From Chakrabartyella piscis (GTDB taxonomy: Bacteria > Bacillota > Clostridia > Lachnospirales > Anaerotignaceae), in assembly GCA_030067835.1 (NCBI GenBank), contig CP092441.1, positions 744,001 through 808,000 on the forward strand: a DNA stretch of 64,000 nucleotides. Reading direction: 5' to 3'. Under the pieces are notes generated by a model. That model did not search any database. It saw only the letters and a list, made by a program, of their open reading frames with translations, and was not told where the DNA came from. Both the position numbers and the translations under genes were made by a program. Shown one piece after another: positions 25,047 to 34,043 of the stretch (the first letter of the stretch is position 1; every line of letters starts with the position of its first letter).

Positions 25047-26219
25047 ATGAACCTAGAACAATTGATTGCAAATGAAACAGAATATATTCAAAAAATGAGA
25101 CGTTACTTTCATATGCACCCAGAAGTGAGTATGAAAGAATTTGAAACTTGTAAACGCATCGAAGCGGAATTGGATGCTATGGATGTGCCACACAAGCGTG
25201 TTGGTGAAACGGGTGTCTATGCTTGGATTGATGGCAAATTGCCAGATACAGGCAAATGCATTGCTTTGCGCAGTGATATTGATGCTTTGGCTATGGAGGA
25301 TTTGAAAACGGTAGAGTATCGCTCTCAAAATGAGGGTGCTTGTCATGCTTGTGGCCACGATGGACATATGGCAACGGTTTTGGCTGCAACCAAGGTTTTG
25401 AAAGGTTTGGAAGATTCCTTTGGTGGTCAGGTGCGTATTTTCTTCCAACAAGGAGAAGAATATGGTCAAGGTGCCAGACTGTTTGTTGCAGATGGGTTGT
25501 TAGATGGTTGCGATCGTATCTATGGTGCTCATGTAACACCAAAACTGCCTACTGGTCAGGTTGCCATCACAAAGGGACCACAATGTGCCAGCTGTGACTA
25601 TTTCAAAATCACAATCAAAGGACGTGGTGCCCATGTTTCCACACCACATTTGGGTATTGATGCAGCCTATATTGCAGCACAAATTATGGTACAACTTCAA
25701 ACCATTGTGGCAAGAAGCACAAACCCATTGGATACAGTTGTTGTGGGTGTCGGTGTCATTCGTGCAGGTTCTCAATACAATGTGTTGGCAGAAAATGCAG
25801 AACTAGAAGGTACTACCAGAAGTTTCACACCAAAAGTTCGCAAACGCACCAACGACAAAGTGATTGCAATTGCAAAACAAACAGCAGAAATTTATGGTGC
25901 AACAGCAGAAGTAACTTTCTTGGAATATTCCAATCCTGTCAGCAACGATGCAGATGCTGTGGCTGAAGTGCAACAAGTAGCAAGAGAATTCATTGCAGAA
26001 GAAAATATCATCAAAGATTATGAAAAAATCCTTGGTGCTGATGATTTTGCTGATTATTTGGTGGGGACCAAAGGGATGTATGCATTTGTGGGTATCAAAA
26101 ATCCAGACAAAGAAAATACAAATGTGGCACAACACCATGGTTTGTTCAATATGGATGAAGATGGATTGCTTCTTTCTTGTAGATTGTATGTGGCATATGC
26201 CTTGGAAACACTGAAATGA
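25047..26219 (+). CDS. M20 family amidohydrolase (N-acyl amino acid hydrolase-like)
   Basis: A 390-residue M20D metallopeptidase. Metal-site motifs: RSDIDALAM, CHACGHDGHMA, FQQGEEYGQGA, and HHGLFNMDEDGL near the end. The dimerisation domain opens KGRGAHVSTPHLGIDAAY. Family members hydrolyse N-acetyl- or N-benzoyl-amino acids, including IAA conjugates; the substrate is not readable. It follows metQ by 200 bases without a clear terminator and overlaps the pseudouridine synthase start. Confidence 0.9.
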   Translation: MNLEQLIANETEYIQKMRRYFHMHPEVSMKEFETCKRIEAELDAMDVPHKRVGETGVYAWIDGKLPDTGKCIALRSDIDALAMEDLKTVEYRSQNEGACHACGHDGHMATVLAATKVLKGLEDSFGGQVRIFFQQGEEYGQGARLFVADGLLDGCDRIYGAHVTPKLPTGQVAITKGPQCASCDYFKITIKGRGAHVSTPHLGIDAAYIAAQIMVQLQTIVARSTNPLDTVVVGVGVIRAGSQYNVLAENAELEGTTRSFTPKVRKRTNDKVIAIAKQTAEIYGATAEVTFLEYSNPVSNDADAVAEVQQVAREFIAEENIIKDYEKILGADDFADYLVGTKGMYAFVGIKNPDKENTNVAQHHGLFNMDEDGLLLSCRLYVAYALETLK

Positions 26220-26995
26220 TGCGATTGGATAAGTTTTTGACTCTGGCTTCATTGGGTCGTAGAAAAAAGATGAAAGAATTGATTTATGGTGGACACATTA
26301 CAGTGAATGGTACAGTGGCTTTGTTGCCAGATATGCCAGTGCACCCTGATGTGGATGTAATTGTGTATGATGGCACTGTATTGCAAATCCAAAAGGTGTA
26401 TTATGTGTTTCATAAACCACAGGGTTGCATCACTGCCAGAAGTGGTTCTGAAAAGACAGTTTTGGACTACTTTACAGATGTGGATACCACTAGTTTGTTT
26501 GCAGTGGGTAGATTGGATAAGGATACAGAAGGTTTATTGTTTCTCACAAATGATGGGGACTTTGACCATAGGTTGATGAAGCCTGAATACCATGTAGAAA
26601 AAACATATCACTTTTTATCCATTGGTGAAATTTCAGATGCAGAAATAGAAGCGTTGCAAAGTGGTGTAGATGTGGGGTACAAAGATGTGACCAAGCCTGC
26701 AAAAATCAAAATCTTGCAACGTGGTACATATGAGGAATTGGTTCAGGATATTGGAAGACACAAAGTGAAGCATAGCAAACGTGGATACCAAAACAAAAAA
26801 GCCTTTCTAGGAGAAATCATTTTAGAAGAAGGAAAGAAGAACCAAGTCAAAAGGATGTTGCGTCATGTCCATTGTCCAGTGATTTATTTGAAACGTGTTG
26901 CCATTGGTGGATTTGTGCTTTCTGAGGATTTGGCAGTTGGAAAGTATCACAATGTGGAACTTTTGGAATTTGAGCAAAACATCCTCAAAAAATAG
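26216..26995 (+). CDS. RsuA-family rRNA pseudouridine synthase
   Basis: A 259-residue pseudouridine synthase. N-terminal S4 domain (MRLDKFLTLASLGRRKKMKE), catalytic Asp in GRLDKDTEGLLFLTNDGDF, and KKNQVKRMLRH in the C-terminal part. RsuA modifies U516 of 16S rRNA; RluB/E/F-type targets remain possible. The start is ATG 26216 or 26219, overlapping the amidohydrolase stop. Confidence 0.9.
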   Translation: MMRLDKFLTLASLGRRKKMKELIYGGHITVNGTVALLPDMPVHPDVDVIVYDGTVLQIQKVYYVFHKPQGCITARSGSEKTVLDYFTDVDTTSLFAVGRLDKDTEGLLFLTNDGDFDHRLMKPEYHVEKTYHFLSIGEISDAEIEALQSGVDVGYKDVTKPAKIKILQRGTYEELVQDIGRHKVKHSKRGYQNKKAFLGEIILEEGKKNQVKRMLRHVHCPVIYLKRVAIGGFVLSEDLAVGKYHNVELLEFEQNILKK

Positions 26996-27051
26996 TTTCA
27001 TAATATGAGACTTTTTGGCGAAAAGTAAAATAAATGTAAAAAAACATTGAA

Positions 27052-27097
27052 AAAGGACACAATACCAACATTTTGGCGTTGTGTCCTTATTTTTATC
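27052..27097. terminator. Bidirectional terminator between the convergent rsuA-like and MATE genes
   Basis: AAGGACACAA (27053-27062) pairs exactly with TTGTGTCCTT (27079-27088), with inner ACCAA/TTTGG. T-rich on the right; A-rich on the left serves the minus strand. Confidence 0.88.
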
Positions 27098-27104
27098 ATA
27101 TGGG

Positions 27105-28457
27105 TTAAAAGTCTAGCTTTTTGTATATTTTCTTGAGGAAGAATACACATGCAGCAACAGATGCAACCTCTGCAATTGGGAAAGAAAGCCACACCAACTG
27201 CAAATTACCACTCAAGGAAAGAATGTATGCCACAGGCAATAACACCACAAGTTGTCTGGTAACAGAAGTGATCAAGCTATACAAACCATTGCCCATTGCT
27301 TGGAAGATGGCACTGGCAACCACACAGAAACCAGCAGCCAAAAAGCTAAAGGATATGGTTTTGAATGCAGGAACACCGATTGCTAACATATTTTCGGAGG
27401 CGTTGAACATTGCCAAAAGCAAATGTGGAATCAATTGGAATGCTGCAAAACCAAGAAGCATAATCCCCATTGCAACTAAAATACTCAGCTTAGACACTTG
27501 CACAATACGAGCTTTGTTTCTGGCACCATAGTTGAATGCGATGATAGGTACCATGGCATTGTTGAGACCAAAAACAGGCATAAAGATGAAACTTTGGATT
27601 TTGAAATATCCGCCAAACACAGCAATTGCAGTTGGCGTAAAGGAATTCAAAATACCATTCATGAAGAACATCATAATGGAACCAACAGAAATCATCAAAA
27701 TAGATGGAATTGCTACACGATAAATGGTTTTCAAAATATCAGCTGTAGGCAACATATTTCTTGGGTTGAGCTCGATATCCGTATTCTTCTTGGCATTGAA
27801 ATACAGTGCCAAACAAGCACCACAAATTTGACCAATGATGGTTGCATATGCAGCACCAGCAACACCCAAAGCAGGCATACCAAACAAACCAAAAATCAAA
27901 ATAGGGTCCAAAACAATGTTGATGATGGCACCAATTCCTTGGGAAATCATAGCATAGACAGTGCGTCCAGTGCCTTGCAACAAACGTTCCATTGCAACTT
28001 GCATGAAAATACCACCAGAACCCATCATACAAATGAAAAGATATGTATTTCCAAAATCAATGATTTCCAAAACATCTGTTTGACTGCTGAGAAAAGCATT
28101 GATGGAAGTCACACCCAAGAGAACAAAGAACAACCAGTTGGCAATTGCAAGAAAAATACTGATATTTGCAGTTTTATTTGCCAGTTCAAATTTCTTGGCA
28201 CCAAGACTTTTGGAAAGCAATGCATTGACACCGACTCCAGTACCAGTTGCAGTTGCAATCATAAAGTTTTGCATGGGATATGCAAGTGATACAGCAGAAA
28301 GTGCATTTTCACTGATTCTTGCAACGAAAGCACTATCTACAATGTTATACAAAGCTTGTACCAACATGGAAATGATCATGGGTATTGCCATGGTGAATAG
28401 TAATTTACCAATGGGCATAGTACCCATTTTATTTTCTCTTGTGTTTGTGGCTTGCAT
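27105..28457 (-). CDS. MATE family efflux transporter
   Basis: A 450-residue membrane protein with about 12 hydrophobic helices, exporting drugs or metabolites by cation antiport. MATE features: the opening PIGKLLFTMAIPMIISMLVQ, YNIVDSAFVAR, and repeat-half PILIFGLFGMPALGVAGAAY. Start ATG 28457 follows AGGAGG. The same strand carries an MBL-fold gene 62 bases upstream, so they may be co-transcribed. Confidence 0.93.
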   Translation of the reverse strand: MQATNTRENKMGTMPIGKLLFTMAIPMIISMLVQALYNIVDSAFVARISENALSAVSLAYPMQNFMIATATGTGVGVNALLSKSLGAKKFELANKTANISIFLAIANWLFFVLLGVTSINAFLSSQTDVLEIIDFGNTYLFICMMGSGGIFMQVAMERLLQGTGRTVYAMISQGIGAIINIVLDPILIFGLFGMPALGVAGAAYATIIGQICGACLALYFNAKKNTDIELNPRNMLPTADILKTIYRVAIPSILMISVGSIMMFFMNGILNSFTPTAIAVFGGYFKIQSFIFMPVFGLNNAMVPIIAFNYGARNKARIVQVSKLSILVAMGIMLLGFAAFQLIPHLLLAMFNASENMLAIGVPAFKTISFSFLAAGFCVVASAIFQAMGNGLYSLITSVTRQLVVLLPVAYILSLSGNLQLVWLSFPIAEVASVAACVFFLKKIYKKLDF

Positions 28458-28519
28458 GGTAGTTCCTCCTGTAAATGCTTACATATATTGACAACCCAAT
28501 TATCATAGTCCTATATAAA

Positions 28520-29413
28520 TTATTTGTCAATATCTTCAATGGATTTCCAAAGCATAAAGTTATCTTCTGCATAGGCATCCATTTTCTTTGCATCGAATAA
28601 ATAGGACAAATAGGAACGTATGGTACTACCCACCAACACATATTGACCATGGTTCATTGCCAATGCATAGTGATTGAACACTTTTTGTAACAAATTGTCA
28701 AAGGTTTGTGGTTCTTTGCAAATATCCAAAAGTAGAGATAAAATTTCTTCTGCTTTTTGACGATTGAGCGCAATCAAATCATGGATATCTTCGGTTGCTT
28801 CGCTATGAGCAGGTACAAACATCTTTCCTTCTAATGTTTCCAAATAATCTAAGGTTTTGAAGAATGCTGCAATGTCATAATTGAAGTTGATGTGGTATTT
28901 GTTGATGATTTCTTCACCAAAAATACTATCTGCCACAAAATATACATCATCAGGGGTTTTTACACCAATCATTTGCCAGAAATGACCACCCAATGGGAAA
29001 ATTTCCATACCATCAGGCAAATTTGCAGTTGCAATATCTTGGGCTTTGGAAGGTGTTGCCATCAAAAATTTGTTGCGTAATTTGGAAAAAGGATATCCAC
29101 CATACAAGAAAGAAGGTTCTATAATGGGATTTTCAATGATACCATTTTCCATAGGCGTGCAATAAGCAGGGCAATGCAAACGGTTTTGCAAAAGTGTATT
29201 GCCACCAATGTGATCTGCATTGGAATGTGTGTTGATGATGGCTTCCAATGTCCATTTTTCAGCTTCTAAAATCTTTTGGATTTTACGCCCAGCATCCTTG
29301 TCATTGCCACTATCAATGAGAATTACCGATGTTGGAGAAGTACGATATACCCCGATTTTAGATGGACAGTTGATGTAAAATGTATTTTCTGCAACTTGAA
29401 CCAATTCGTACAT
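28520..29413 (-). CDS. MBL-fold hydrolase with altered HxHxDH motif
   Basis: A 297-residue metallo-beta-lactamase-fold protein. The first metal motif reads THSNADHIGGN, so the usual second His is Asn. GGHFWQMIGV, the Asp in VADSIFG and the His in VPAHSE are retained. Relatives with HSNADH exist and may bind metal differently. The C-terminal 80 residues form a helical tail. Start ATG 29413 has AGGAGG upstream. Substrate unknown. Not a close copy of the MBL protein at 14.5 kb. Confidence 0.82.
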   Translation of the reverse strand: MYELVQVAENTFYINCPSKIGVYRTSPTSVILIDSGNDKDAGRKIQKILEAEKWTLEAIINTHSNADHIGGNTLLQNRLHCPAYCTPMENGIIENPIIEPSFLYGGYPFSKLRNKFLMATPSKAQDIATANLPDGMEIFPLGGHFWQMIGVKTPDDVYFVADSIFGEEIINKYHINFNYDIAAFFKTLDYLETLEGKMFVPAHSEATEDIHDLIALNRQKAEEILSLLLDICKEPQTFDNLLQKVFNHYALAMNHGQYVLVGSTIRSYLSYLFDAKKMDAYAEDNFMLWKSIEDIDK

Positions 29414-29481
29414 AAGAATACCTCCTTGTTAAAGTAAGCAAAGCTTACCAGTGAATAGTGAAGAATGAAGAGTGAATAGTT

Positions 29482-29806
29482 GAAAACCAAGATTCTTCGT
29501 CGCTACACTCTTCTGAATGACAGAATAATAATAAAAGGTTGCAGTTGCTATCAATCAAAGAGTTATATTGTAGGGCGGTGGCTTGCTGCCGCCGTTATGC
29601 CATAGACCAAGGTGCTTCATCGTCTTACGGGCAGCCACATAGGGCAGCCCCCTACAGGATTGACAATATATTAGCGTATCCACTTGTAGGGGAGGGTTTC
29701 CATGCCCTCCCATTGGTTTTGTGGCGGTTCTTGACGGGTGATTCGTGAATCGCCCCTACAAAACATAGGTGGTGTCATTCTGAACCCAGTGAAGAATCTT
29801 GGTTTT
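29482..29806. repeat. Cluster of dispersed repeats filling a gene-less gap
   Basis: The 413 bases between the MBL and lipoprotein genes hold no gene. They hold 'CCAAGATTCTTC...GAATGACA' family copies at 29482-29522 and, inverted, 29773-29806. Between them are REP-like units at 29569-29600 (GGTGGCTTGCTGCCGCC stem), 29636-29655 (inverted), 29684-29713 (GAGGGTTTCCATGCCCTCC) and 29733-29762 (inverted GATTCGTGAATC). Four different stem classes lie side by side. Confidence 0.7.
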
Positions 29807-29826
29807 GTTGTTGTGAACTTGTTCCC

Positions 29827-30447
29827 TTACTCCATCAAGCTACCATCATATGGTTCATACATGGATACAGTCAAATCGATTTGAGGAATGTACAATTCTG
29901 CATCATCTGCACCACAGAAATAAATATCCAAAGAGCTAGGATCACCCAATTCTGCATCTACATAGTTGTATTGCAAAGTGTACATAACACTATTCAAAAT
30001 GCTTTCTGCCAATTGGTATGTATCAAAGCAGAAAAATTCATCTTTTTGTTCTTCTGGAGGGCCCACCACCAAAGAACTGGTGTCTGCAAATGCAACAGTC
30101 ATACCACCTTTGCCAGAAGAAATTTTGCCATCAAGGGATAAGTCCCAACCGGTTAATGCACTCATACCTGTCAACAACAATTCAGGTGTCAAATTGCCTG
30201 TATAGCTGAATGGATATGATGTTGGTTCACCACCCAAGGAGATATATAGGTTTGCAGAGGACATACCATTGCCACTGGTTTCTTCTTCTACAATTTCTTC
30301 TTCCACATCTTCAATAACAACTTCTTCTTCCAATGCTTCTGTTTCTACTACAGTAGCAGTGGTTTCTTCAACAGTGGAGTTGGTGTTGGAGCCACAGCCT
30401 GCAAGTGCAAGTGTCAAAGTCAAACCAAATAAAATTCTTTTTTTCAT
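29827..30447 (-). CDS. Predicted lipoprotein, unknown function
   Basis: A 206-residue protein. Signal peptide with lipobox LAGC (Cys 18), then an extremely acidic Thr/Val/Glu linker to about residue 60, then a globular part. The globular part includes LTGWDLSLDGKISSGKGGMT, SSLVVGPPEEQKDE and LQYNYVDAELGDPSSLDIYF. The last part, with a conserved-looking small domain, loosely recalls GerMN-type domains, but I cannot assign a family. Start ATG 30447 follows AAAGGT. Monocistronic. Confidence 0.7.
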   Translation of the reverse strand: MKKRILFGLTLTLALAGCGSNTNSTVEETTATVVETEALEEEVVIEDVEEEIVEEETSGNGMSSANLYISLGGEPTSYPFSYTGNLTPELLLTGMSALTGWDLSLDGKISSGKGGMTVAFADTSSLVVGPPEEQKDEFFCFDTYQLAESILNSVMYTLQYNYVDAELGDPSSLDIYFCGADDAELYIPQIDLTVSMYEPYDGSLME

Positions 30448-30565
30448 AATATTACCTTTCTGTGTTCATGCACAATAAATTTACAAAAATACTAATTTCT
30501 ATTGGTATCATACCATATAATATGAAAGAAAAACAGTCTAATTCCTTTTCAATTTCTTTCATTCT

Positions 30566-30598
30566 CAAAAAAAAGACAACCCCGTAGGATTGCCTTTT
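30566..30598 (-). terminator. Terminator of fba
   Basis: On the minus strand, AAAGGCAATCC-TAC-GGGGTTGTCTTT followed by T. Confidence 0.82.
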
Positions 30599-30617
30599 CA
30601 AAAGATAAGCTCTTTTA

Positions 30618-31565
30618 TTATTTCATGGAATCAGTAGAACCGATTACATCTGTAATTTTGCTTTCGATCATGTCAGCAATCATTTTTCTTGCATCACCCA
30701 AGTAACCACGAGGATCAAATGCAGCAGGTTTTTCTGCGAAAGATTTACGGATTGCAGCTGTCATAGCAAGACGAATGTCAGTATCCATGTTGATTTTACA
30801 TACAGCCATGCTAGAAGCTTTTCTAAGCATTTCTGTTGGGATACCTTTTGCACCAGCAATTTCGCCACCAAATTCGTTACACATTGCAACACAGTTTTGG
30901 TCTACAGCGGAAGCACCATGCAATACGATTGGGTAGTTGTGGATGCCAGCAGCTTCCAATTTGGATGTGATGCTTTCCAAACGGTCGAAGTCCAATTTTG
31001 CTTCACCTTTGAATTTGTAAGCACCGTGGCTTGTACCAATAGCGATTGCCAAAGAGTCAACGCCAGTTCTTTGTACAAAGTCCAAAGCTTGGTCTGGATC
31101 TGTGAAAGTAGCGTTTGCAGCATCTACTTGTACATCATCTTCAATACCAGCCAATTTGCCAAGTTCTGCTTCTACAACAACACCATGAGCGTGAGCGTAG
31201 TCTACAACTTCTTTTGTTTTTACGATGTTTTCTTCGTAATCATAGTGAGAACCATCGAACATAACGGAAGTGAAACCGTTTTCGATACAAAGTTTACATG
31301 TTTCAAGGTCAGGACCGTGATCCAAGTGCAAAGCAATGTCCAAACCTGTTTCAGCAACAGCTGCTTCTACCATAGCTCTCAAATATTTTGGATGAGCATA
31401 AGTCAAAGCACTTTTGGATACTTGCAAAATTACAGCAGAATTTTGTTTTTGTGCTGCTTCTACAACTGCTTGAATGATTTCCATGTTGTTGATGTTGAAT
31501 GCACCAATAGCGTAGCCGCCAGCGAATGCTTTTTCGAACATTTTTGTTGTTGTTACCAATGCCAT
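30618..31565 (-). CDS. fba: Class II fructose-bisphosphate aldolase
   Basis: A 315-residue zinc-dependent aldolase that splits fructose-1,6-bisphosphate into DHAP and glyceraldehyde-3-phosphate. Seen: FNINNMEIIQAVVEAA, ALHLDHGPD (zinc His and catalytic Asp), VEAELGKLAG, AIGTSHGAYKFKG and HGASAVD. Tagatose-bisphosphate aldolases are close relatives, but no tagatose genes are near. Start ATG 31565 follows GAGGTG; strong promoter upstream. Confidence 0.95.
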   Translation of the reverse strand: MALVTTTKMFEKAFAGGYAIGAFNINNMEIIQAVVEAAQKQNSAVILQVSKSALTYAHPKYLRAMVEAAVAETGLDIALHLDHGPDLETCKLCIENGFTSVMFDGSHYDYEENIVKTKEVVDYAHAHGVVVEAELGKLAGIEDDVQVDAANATFTDPDQALDFVQRTGVDSLAIAIGTSHGAYKFKGEAKLDFDRLESITSKLEAAGIHNYPIVLHGASAVDQNCVAMCNEFGGEIAGAKGIPTEMLRKASSMAVCKINMDTDIRLAMTAAIRKSFAEKPAAFDPRGYLGDARKMIADMIESKITDVIGSTDSMK

Positions 31566-31616
31566 TTTAAAAACACCTCATTTTTTATATTTACAGGACC
31601 GAGTTCCTACGTTAAA

Positions 31617-31645
31617 ATTATAATATGAGATACAAGTAGTTGCAA
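31617..31645 (-). promoter_or_regulatory. Promoter of fba
   Basis: Minus strand TTGCAA (31640-31645), 17-base spacer, TATAAT (31617-31622). Confidence 0.8.
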
Positions 31646-31711
31646 GGTATTTCAGCCAAATAATCGGCTTTTCATAAATATTAAGAAGATTGAACAAAGG
31701 ACGGTGAATAA

Positions 31712-32155
31712 ATGAAATATATTGTAGCACTTTTGGGTACACTTTGTATGGATTTGTGTACAAAAGAAGTGGCAAGAAGGAAATTACCACTTGGAAAACG
31801 TATAGAAATTAAGAAAAATTGCTTATTTTTGCAACACATTCGCAACACTGGCATGGCTTATCACAGTTGCGCAGGTCAAAAAAAGTTAATTTTATCGTTG
31901 ACAGGTGGCATTATGGCGTTGTATTCCATGTTATTTTGTAAAAGTATGCATCAAGAAAAACAAAATATTGGACTTTGTTTTGCACTGGCGGTCACACTGG
32001 GTGGTGCTCTTGGTAATTTTTTGGAGAGATGGAAACGAGGATATGTCACCGATTTTTTGTTGATATTAAAAGGAAAAAATCCACCTATCTTCAATTTAGC
32101 AGATGTTGCAATCCTGTTTGGTAGCATTGCAATGGTATTTTTGCACGAAAAATAA
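31712..32155 (+). CDS. Signal peptidase II-like protein (LspA)
   Basis: A 147-residue membrane protein with about four hydrophobic helices; the enzyme removes lipoprotein signal peptides. Motifs: MDLCTKE (D14), IRNTGMAY, GGALGNFLERWKRGYVTDFL and FNLADVAI. The presumed dyad Asp residues are present (D114 in VTDF, D131 in NLAD). The conserved Asp of GNxxDR is Glu here (E105). It may be an active variant or a specialised paralogue of a standard lspA elsewhere. No ileS or rluD neighbour. SD is weak (AAAGGACGG). Confidence 0.8.
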   Translation: MKYIVALLGTLCMDLCTKEVARRKLPLGKRIEIKKNCLFLQHIRNTGMAYHSCAGQKKLILSLTGGIMALYSMLFCKSMHQEKQNIGLCFALAVTLGGALGNFLERWKRGYVTDFLLILKGKNPPIFNLADVAILFGSIAMVFLHEK

Positions 32156-32181
32156 AAAAGCGATTAGGATGTATTTACCTA

Positions 32182-32210
32182 TTGAAATTCTGTGAAATCT
32201 GTTGTATAAT
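32182..32210 (+). promoter_or_regulatory. Promoter of the probable 6S RNA
   Basis: TTGAAA (32182-32187), 17-base spacer, TATAAT (32205-32210). Transcription would start about 32217, just before the RNA's closing stem. Confidence 0.75.
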
Positions 32211-32216
32211 AAATTC

Positions 32217-32411
32217 ATAAAAATCCTGAACTGTTCGATAGCTTGCCGTAATTGAACCTACAAATCTGACTTGGGATTCCAATATTGTGAAGGTGATGCC
32301 AGGCCCCAAGATAATTCCCTTTGGGCAGGGGAAGGTTGAGCCGTAACTGAGGTTACCCACCTGGCTTAGGCTAGGTGTCAAGAGGTAAGAACGACCCTTC
32401 GGGACTTTTTT
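32217..32411 (+). ncRNA. ssrS: Probable 6S RNA
   Basis: An approximately 190-nt gene-free, GC-richer segment with its own promoter and a T run at 32406-32411. The ends pair: TCCTGAA (32224) with TTCGGGA near 32400, then GTTC with GAAC, leaving a symmetric internal loop. The middle holds CTTGCCGTAATTGAACC and GTTGAGCCGTAACTGAGG, which I recall from clostridial 6S sequences. 6S RNA binds SigA-RNA polymerase as a promoter mimic. A covariance-model search would settle it. Confidence 0.7.
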
Positions 32412-32443
32412 ATGTCCATTTGACATAAGATATAATAGTTTGA

Positions 32444-32470
32444 AGCACTTCTTTTGGAAGTGTTTTTTTT
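32444..32470 (+). terminator. Second hairpin terminator downstream of the 6S RNA
   Basis: GCACTTC, TTTT, GGAAGTG, then eight T. Confidence 0.8.
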
Positions 32471-32480
32471 GTGTGGAAAA

Positions 32481-32509
32481 GCGGGCGCCCACATAGGGAC
32501 GCCCCTACA
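32481..32509. repeat. REP-like hairpin (inverted)
   Basis: GCGGGCGCCCACATAGGGAC followed by GCCCCTACA; the inverse of the GTAGGGGCGTCCC...GCCCGC class. Confidence 0.6.
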
Positions 32510-32639
32510 TGGGATTTGTGGAAATAAAATTAAATAAATATTAAAGTTTGCAAGCTAGAAAATAGAAAAATATAGGGGTATACTATGGATAGTCAAGTGC
32601 GTGGGAGTTATATTAGATGTGTTTTGGAGGGGATTTCAA

Positions 32640-33722
32640 ATGTTTTATGTTATAGCGTTTATAGTATTGGTAACTCCGATTGCCCTGACCATATGGAATA
32701 TTGTCACCTTTATAAAATATGTTACCAAAAAAGAAGAAAAAGAGTATGTAGAATCTTTAGAAATAGCAGCTATGTTGTTGGGTGCAGTATTTACACGAAT
32801 ATATATAGAGTTTGCGGGAATTATATTTTCACCTTGGAACAAGCAACTGTATAACAATCAATTACACAGTATGGTTGCACCAGAAAATTTTCTAACTATA
32901 ATGACATGCATCATTATTGGGTTTGTATCCTACTATTTTCTTCGTTTTGCACCAGAAAATAAACAGACTCCACTACTTCTAGCCCTTGGCATATCAGGTA
33001 TTTATATTGGAATTGCAATATGTATCATTTGGTGTGTGCAAATAATTCCTCATGCAGTGCTCATAGTATTCCCTGCGAACTGTATTCTTATTTTTATCAA
33101 ATTAATACTGATAACGGTAAATTCAAGAAGTGAATTGATATGGAATGGTCAGGTTTCCATCAAATACAAAAAATTATCAAACTTTTTAAGCAAATCTACA
33201 AATTTACCTGTAATCGGTTTTATACTATTGATACCTTTATTGGGAATTGTTGTTGCTATTTTGTTTTTGTTTGGACAAGAACCAAACAGTATGATAAAAG
33301 CATGGACAGAAACAGCAGACTGGACGTTGTCTCAAAAAATTGCACCAAACAATATACAGCTGGATGAACATTACCTTTGTACGGTTGCTGCTGGAGGACA
33401 TCGTAAAGTGGTAAAACCCATTAGAACAGGAATTCGCCATGATCATTCAGTTATAGTGAATAGACAGCTATGCGTTGCAAATGCTTTTGAACAAGTGTTG
33501 GAGGAAAAAATACCAAAAACCCATAAAGTGATCAGAAAAATTTATGATAATACGGGATATCCCATTTCAAAACACATAAACTCAAAAATCACAGCAGATA
33601 TTATTTATTTTTTAATGAAACCCTTAGAGTGGTTTTTTATAATCATTTTATATGCAGTTGATGTCCATCCCGAGGATAGAATTGCAGTGCAATATCCACA
33701 TAAACCAAAGCCAAGCCAATAA
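32640..33722 (+). CDS. DUF6688 family membrane protein
   Basis: A 360-residue protein with about six to seven hydrophobic segments in the first 230 residues and a C-terminal cytosol-like domain. That domain holds HYLCTVAAGGHRKVVKPIR, VNRQLCVANAFEQVLEE, IRKIYDNTGYPISKH and MKPLEWFF, blocks typical of DUF6688. Function unknown. Start ATG 32640 is 7 bases after GGAGGGG; the in-frame GTG 32601 lacks an RBS. Codon use is a little more AT-rich than the neighbours. No partner gene. Confidence 0.78.
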   Translation: MFYVIAFIVLVTPIALTIWNIVTFIKYVTKKEEKEYVESLEIAAMLLGAVFTRIYIEFAGIIFSPWNKQLYNNQLHSMVAPENFLTIMTCIIIGFVSYYFLRFAPENKQTPLLLALGISGIYIGIAICIIWCVQIIPHAVLIVFPANCILIFIKLILITVNSRSELIWNGQVSIKYKKLSNFLSKSTNLPVIGFILLIPLLGIVVAILFLFGQEPNSMIKAWTETADWTLSQKIAPNNIQLDEHYLCTVAAGGHRKVVKPIRTGIRHDHSVIVNRQLCVANAFEQVLEEKIPKTHKVIRKIYDNTGYPISKHINSKITADIIYFLMKPLEWFFIIILYAVDVHPEDRIAVQYPHKPKPSQ

Positions 33723-33742
33723 AGAAATTCATGTTATGAGCA

Positions 33743-33785
33743 TTTGGTGAACAACAAACTTTTGGTGAACAACAAACATTTGGCA
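33743..33785. repeat. 18-bp tandem repeat, 2.4 copies
   Basis: ATTTGGTGAACAACAAAC (33743-33760), TTTTGGTGAACAACAAAC (33761-33778), then ATTTGGC. The rest of the 321-base gap before lon shows only a TATAAT at 33910-33915 with a poor -35. Confidence 0.75.
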
Positions 33786-34043
33786 TTTTATATCTACATA
33801 CAAACCAACACAATCCAATGCAGGTGATTCTACACCTTTTTTTCTTACAAATTACGAAAAAACAGCTATTTTCCAATAATTCGTGTTTTCTTTTATTTGG
33901 AATTTATGGTATAATGGGTTGTTATCATAGGGATAGGCTAGATTTTAGTGGAATTGCTATGGTTGACATAGATTATTTGAACAATACCGCCAGTATCCAT
34001 CAGGGCATTGGCATATAAAATAGAAAGTAATTTGAGGTGTAAA

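Noticed and set aside
32420..32436. TTGACA and TATAAT just after the 6S RNA as a promoter
   Set aside because: The boxes are only 5 bases apart and a terminator follows immediately.
33818..34018. 66-codon frame upstream of lon
   Set aside because: No SD and it runs through the promoter area; no similarity to a known small protein.
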